Part shown: positions 61,937 through 64,000 of the stretch, in pieces | How the letters are laid out: each line of letters begins with the position of its first letter | Numbering within the stretch: position 1 is the stretch's first letter | DNA from: Flavobacterium frigoris PS1 | GTDB lineage: Bacteria > Bacteroidota > Bacteroidia > Flavobacteriales > Flavobacteriaceae | Length of the DNA: 64,000 nt | Assembly (NCBI RefSeq): GCF_000252125.1 | Contig: NZ_AHKF01000014.1 | Coordinates: 103,786 to 167,785 of the forward strand | Direction of reading: 5' to 3' | The notes under the pieces: model-generated | Database searches by the model: none | The model's input: only the letters and a program-made list of their open reading frames with translations | What the model was told of the DNA's origin: nothing | Position numbers and translations under genes: made by a program

Positions 61937-64000
61937 ATGGCACAAGCAGAAACTAGAAGAAACCTTGTATTATCAGGATTAGAGCCTTTAATCATTACGC
62001 CAGATAGCGTATTTGTGAATATTGGGGAACGTACCAATGTTACAGGTTCTAGAAAATTCCTTCGATTAATTAAGGAAGAAAAATACGAAGAGGCACTTAG
62101 CGTCGCAAAGGAGCAAGTGGAAGGCGGCGCGCAAATCATCGATATTAATATGGATGAAGGAATGCTTGATGGCGAATATGCCATGACGAAATTCCTAAAT
62201 TTGATTGCAGCTGAACCCGATATTTCTCGTGTGCCTATCATGATTGATAGTTCAAAATGGGATATCATCGAGGCAGGACTTAAAGTAGTGCAGGGGAAAA
62301 GTGTTGTGAATTCGATTTCGTTAAAAGAAGGTGAAGAACAGTTTATCCATCATGCCAAGTTGATCAAGCGATACGGTGCTGCTGCAATTATTATGGCTTT
62401 TGATGAAACGGGGCAAGCGGATAATTACGATCGTCGAGTTGAAATATGCCAGCGTTCGTATGATATTTTGGTAAACAAAGTGGGTTTTCCTCCACAGGAT
62501 ATTATTTTTGATTTAAATATATTTCCGGTTGCGACTGGAATGGAAGAGCATCGCTTGAATGCTTTGGATTTCTTTAGAGGAACCAAATGGGTTCGCGAAA
62601 ATTTACCTCACGCACATATTAGTGGTGGAGTGAGTAATGTTTCATTTTCATTTAGAGGAAATGATACAGTTAGAGAAGCGATGCATTCGGTTTTCTTGTA
62701 TCATGCAATTCAAAACGGAATGACGATGGGAATCGTAAATCCAGAAATGCTTTCTATCTATGATGAAATTCCAAAAGATTTATTGGAACGCGTTGAAGAT
62801 GTAATTCTGAATAGAAGAGACGATGCTACTGAAAGATTATTGGATTTTGCTGAAAATGTAAAAGGAGATATAAAGAGTAATGAAAAGGCAATCCAAGAAT
62901 GGCGCTCGGGAACGATTCAGGAACGATTGACACATTCATTGGTAAAAGGAGTGGATGAATTTATTCTGTTAGATATTGAAGAAGCCCGACTTGCAGCTAC
63001 AAAACCTATCGAAGTTATCGAAATTAACTTGATGACTGGAATGAATGTAGTTGGAGATTTATTTGGTTCAGGGAAAATGTTTTTGCCACAAGTGGTGAAA
63101 TCGGCACGTGTGATGAAAAAAGCCGTGGCGTATTTATTGCCATTTATTGAAGCAAGTAAACAAGCTGGTGACAAACAAGGGAATGGTAAAATCTTGATGG
63201 CAACTGTAAAAGGAGATGTACATGATATTGGTAAAAATATTGTTTCTGTAGTGTTAGCTTGCAATAACTATGAGATCGTAGATTTAGGAGTTATGGTGCC
63301 TCCTGAAAAAATTATTGCAGCTGCGATAGAGCACAATGTAGATATTATTGGTTTAAGTGGTTTGATTACTCCTTCACTTGATGAAATGGTTTATCTCGCT
63401 AAGGAATTAGATAAAAAAGGGATGAAAATTCCAATAATGATAGGTGGAGCAACAACATCGCGTGCGCACACTGCCGTGAAAATTGCGCCTCAATATAGAG
63501 AAACAGTTATTCATGTTAATGATGCTTCGAGAGCCGTAACGGTTGCTGGAAGTTTGTTGAACAAGGATAAAAAAATATATGCGAGTGATATTAGAGCAGA
63601 ATATGATGCGTTTAGAGAGACGTTTTTGAACCGTTCGCGCGACAAAAATTTCTTGACCATTGAACAAGCTCGTAAAAATAAATTGCAATTGGATTGGGAT
63701 AATTTTACTCCTGTGAAACCAAATGTATTGGGTGAACAAGTGATCGAAGTAGAATTAGACGTATTGGTTCCTTACATTGACTGGACTCCATTTTTTAGAA
63801 CTTGGGAATTGTTTGGTAAATACCCAGCGATTTTGACGGATGAAGTGGTTGGAGAACAGGCGACTTCTGTTTTTGCAGATGCCAATGAAATGTTAGGGGT
63901 CATTTTGAAAGAAAAGAAACTGACAGCCAAAGGAATCTACGGAATTTTCCCTGCAAACCAAGTTAACGATGACGATATTGAACTGTACGAAGCCCCCCCC
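61937..64000 (+). CDS. metH: methionine synthase, folate- and cobalamin-binding half (partial, runs off window)
   Basis: A frame from ATG 61937 stays open to the right edge (688 codons). It begins with the pterin-binding domain ([33 protein letters not shown]), then the helical cap and cobalamin domain with DVHDIGKN (His429 ligates cobalt) and [13 protein letters not shown], then the start of the SAM-dependent reactivation domain ([15 protein letters not shown]). It transfers the methyl group from methyl-tetrahydrofolate through B12 to homocysteine held by the partner protein. The last codons read into a run of eight C at the window edge. Confidence 0.95.
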   Translation, partial: MAQAETRRNLVLSGLEPLIITPDSVFVNIGERTNVTGSRKFLRLIKEEKYEEALSVAKEQVEGGAQIIDINMDEGMLDGEYAMTKFLNLIAAEPDISRVPIMIDSSKWDIIEAGLKVVQGKSVVNSISLKEGEEQFIHHAKLIKRYGAAAIIMAFDETGQADNYDRRVEICQRSYDILVNKVGFPPQDIIFDLNIFPVATGMEEHRLNALDFFRGTKWVRENLPHAHISGGVSNVSFSFRGNDTVREAMHSVFLYHAIQNGMTMGIVNPEMLSIYDEIPKDLLERVEDVILNRRDDATERLLDFAENVKGDIKSNEKAIQEWRSGTIQERLTHSLVKGVDEFILLDIEEARLAATKPIEVIEINLMTGMNVVGDLFGSGKMFLPQVVKSARVMKKAVAYLLPFIEASKQAGDKQGNGKILMATVKGDVHDIGKNIVSVVLACNNYEIVDLGVMVPPEKIIAAAIEHNVDIIGLSGLITPSLDEMVYLAKELDKKGMKIPIMIGGATTSRAHTAVKIAPQYRETVIHVNDASRAVTVAGSLLNKDKKIYASDIRAEYDAFRETFLNRSRDKNFLTIEQARKNKLQLDWDNFTPVKPNVLGEQVIEVELDVLVPYIDWTPFFRTWELFGKYPAILTDEVVGEQATSVFADANEMLGVILKEKKLTAKGIYGIFPANQVNDDDIELYEAPP

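Overview
The window comes from a Bacteroidota chromosome, almost certainly Flavobacterium or a close relative. The evidence is the low G+C content, A-rich leaders with few Shine-Dalgarno sites, promoter-like TTTG-N18-20-TAnnTTTG sequences, and flavobacterial marker genes: PorT of the type IX secretion system, the TamL lipoprotein form of Omp85, GLPGLI and DUF5686 proteins, a two-gene MetH and a MetX/aspartokinase/homoserine dehydrogenase fusion. No tRNA, rRNA, CRISPR array, prophage or intact insertion sequence was seen. Almost everything is ordinary core genome; the unusual material lies in domain fusions, leader regions, one decayed locus and dispersed intergenic repeats.

Layout. 1-8.7 kb: ComEC (cut by the window edge), NlpC/P60 lipoprotein, lpxB, a small membrane protein overlapping surE, then in the other direction a Tsp/Prc protease, an OppC-like permease and a secreted nuclease. 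8.7-16 kb: the cell-shape cluster mreB-mreC-mreD-mrdA(PBP2)-rodA, preceded by purH. 16-31 kb: ABC permease, alcohol dehydrogenase, accD, fbaA, tamL, SpoU-type RNA methyltransferase, porT, ubiE/menG, folA, thyA, a bifunctional nuclease and etfBA. 31-39 kb: pdhB, a DUF5686 outer-membrane protein, soluble and membrane pyrophosphatases side by side, a deoxynucleoside kinase. 40-41.2 kb: a decayed GLPGLI/TonB-receptor locus. 41.3-50 kb: metK, two small unknown genes, then an S-box (SAM-I) riboswitch in front of the trifunctional MetX-AK-HSD gene, osmC, metZ and an Rrf2 regulator. 50-60 kb: tauE and an assimilatory sulfate-reduction cluster (cysH, cysD, DUF2490, cysN, sulfite reductase-HEPN fusion, cobA, sirC, ferredoxin-NADP reductase). 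60-64 kb: a second S-box riboswitch and the two metH genes, the second cut by the right edge.

From 41 to 64 kb the genes form one sulfur and methionine supply system: sulfate to APS (CysDN), APS to sulfite (CysH), sulfite to sulfide (siroheme reductase, with CobA and SirC making siroheme), aspartate to acylated homoserine (the fusion), sulfide capture into homocysteine (MetZ), methylation (split MetH) and SAM synthesis (MetK). SAM feeds back through two riboswitches. A 22-bp motif shared by the tauE and cysH leaders suggests a common operator, possibly for the neighbouring Rrf2 protein. The metK leader carries three consecutive perfect hairpins that are not an S-box. Other points of note are a palindromic repeat family with five copies, a Cys-rich tail on the membrane pyrophosphatase and loss of the AccD zinc ribbon.
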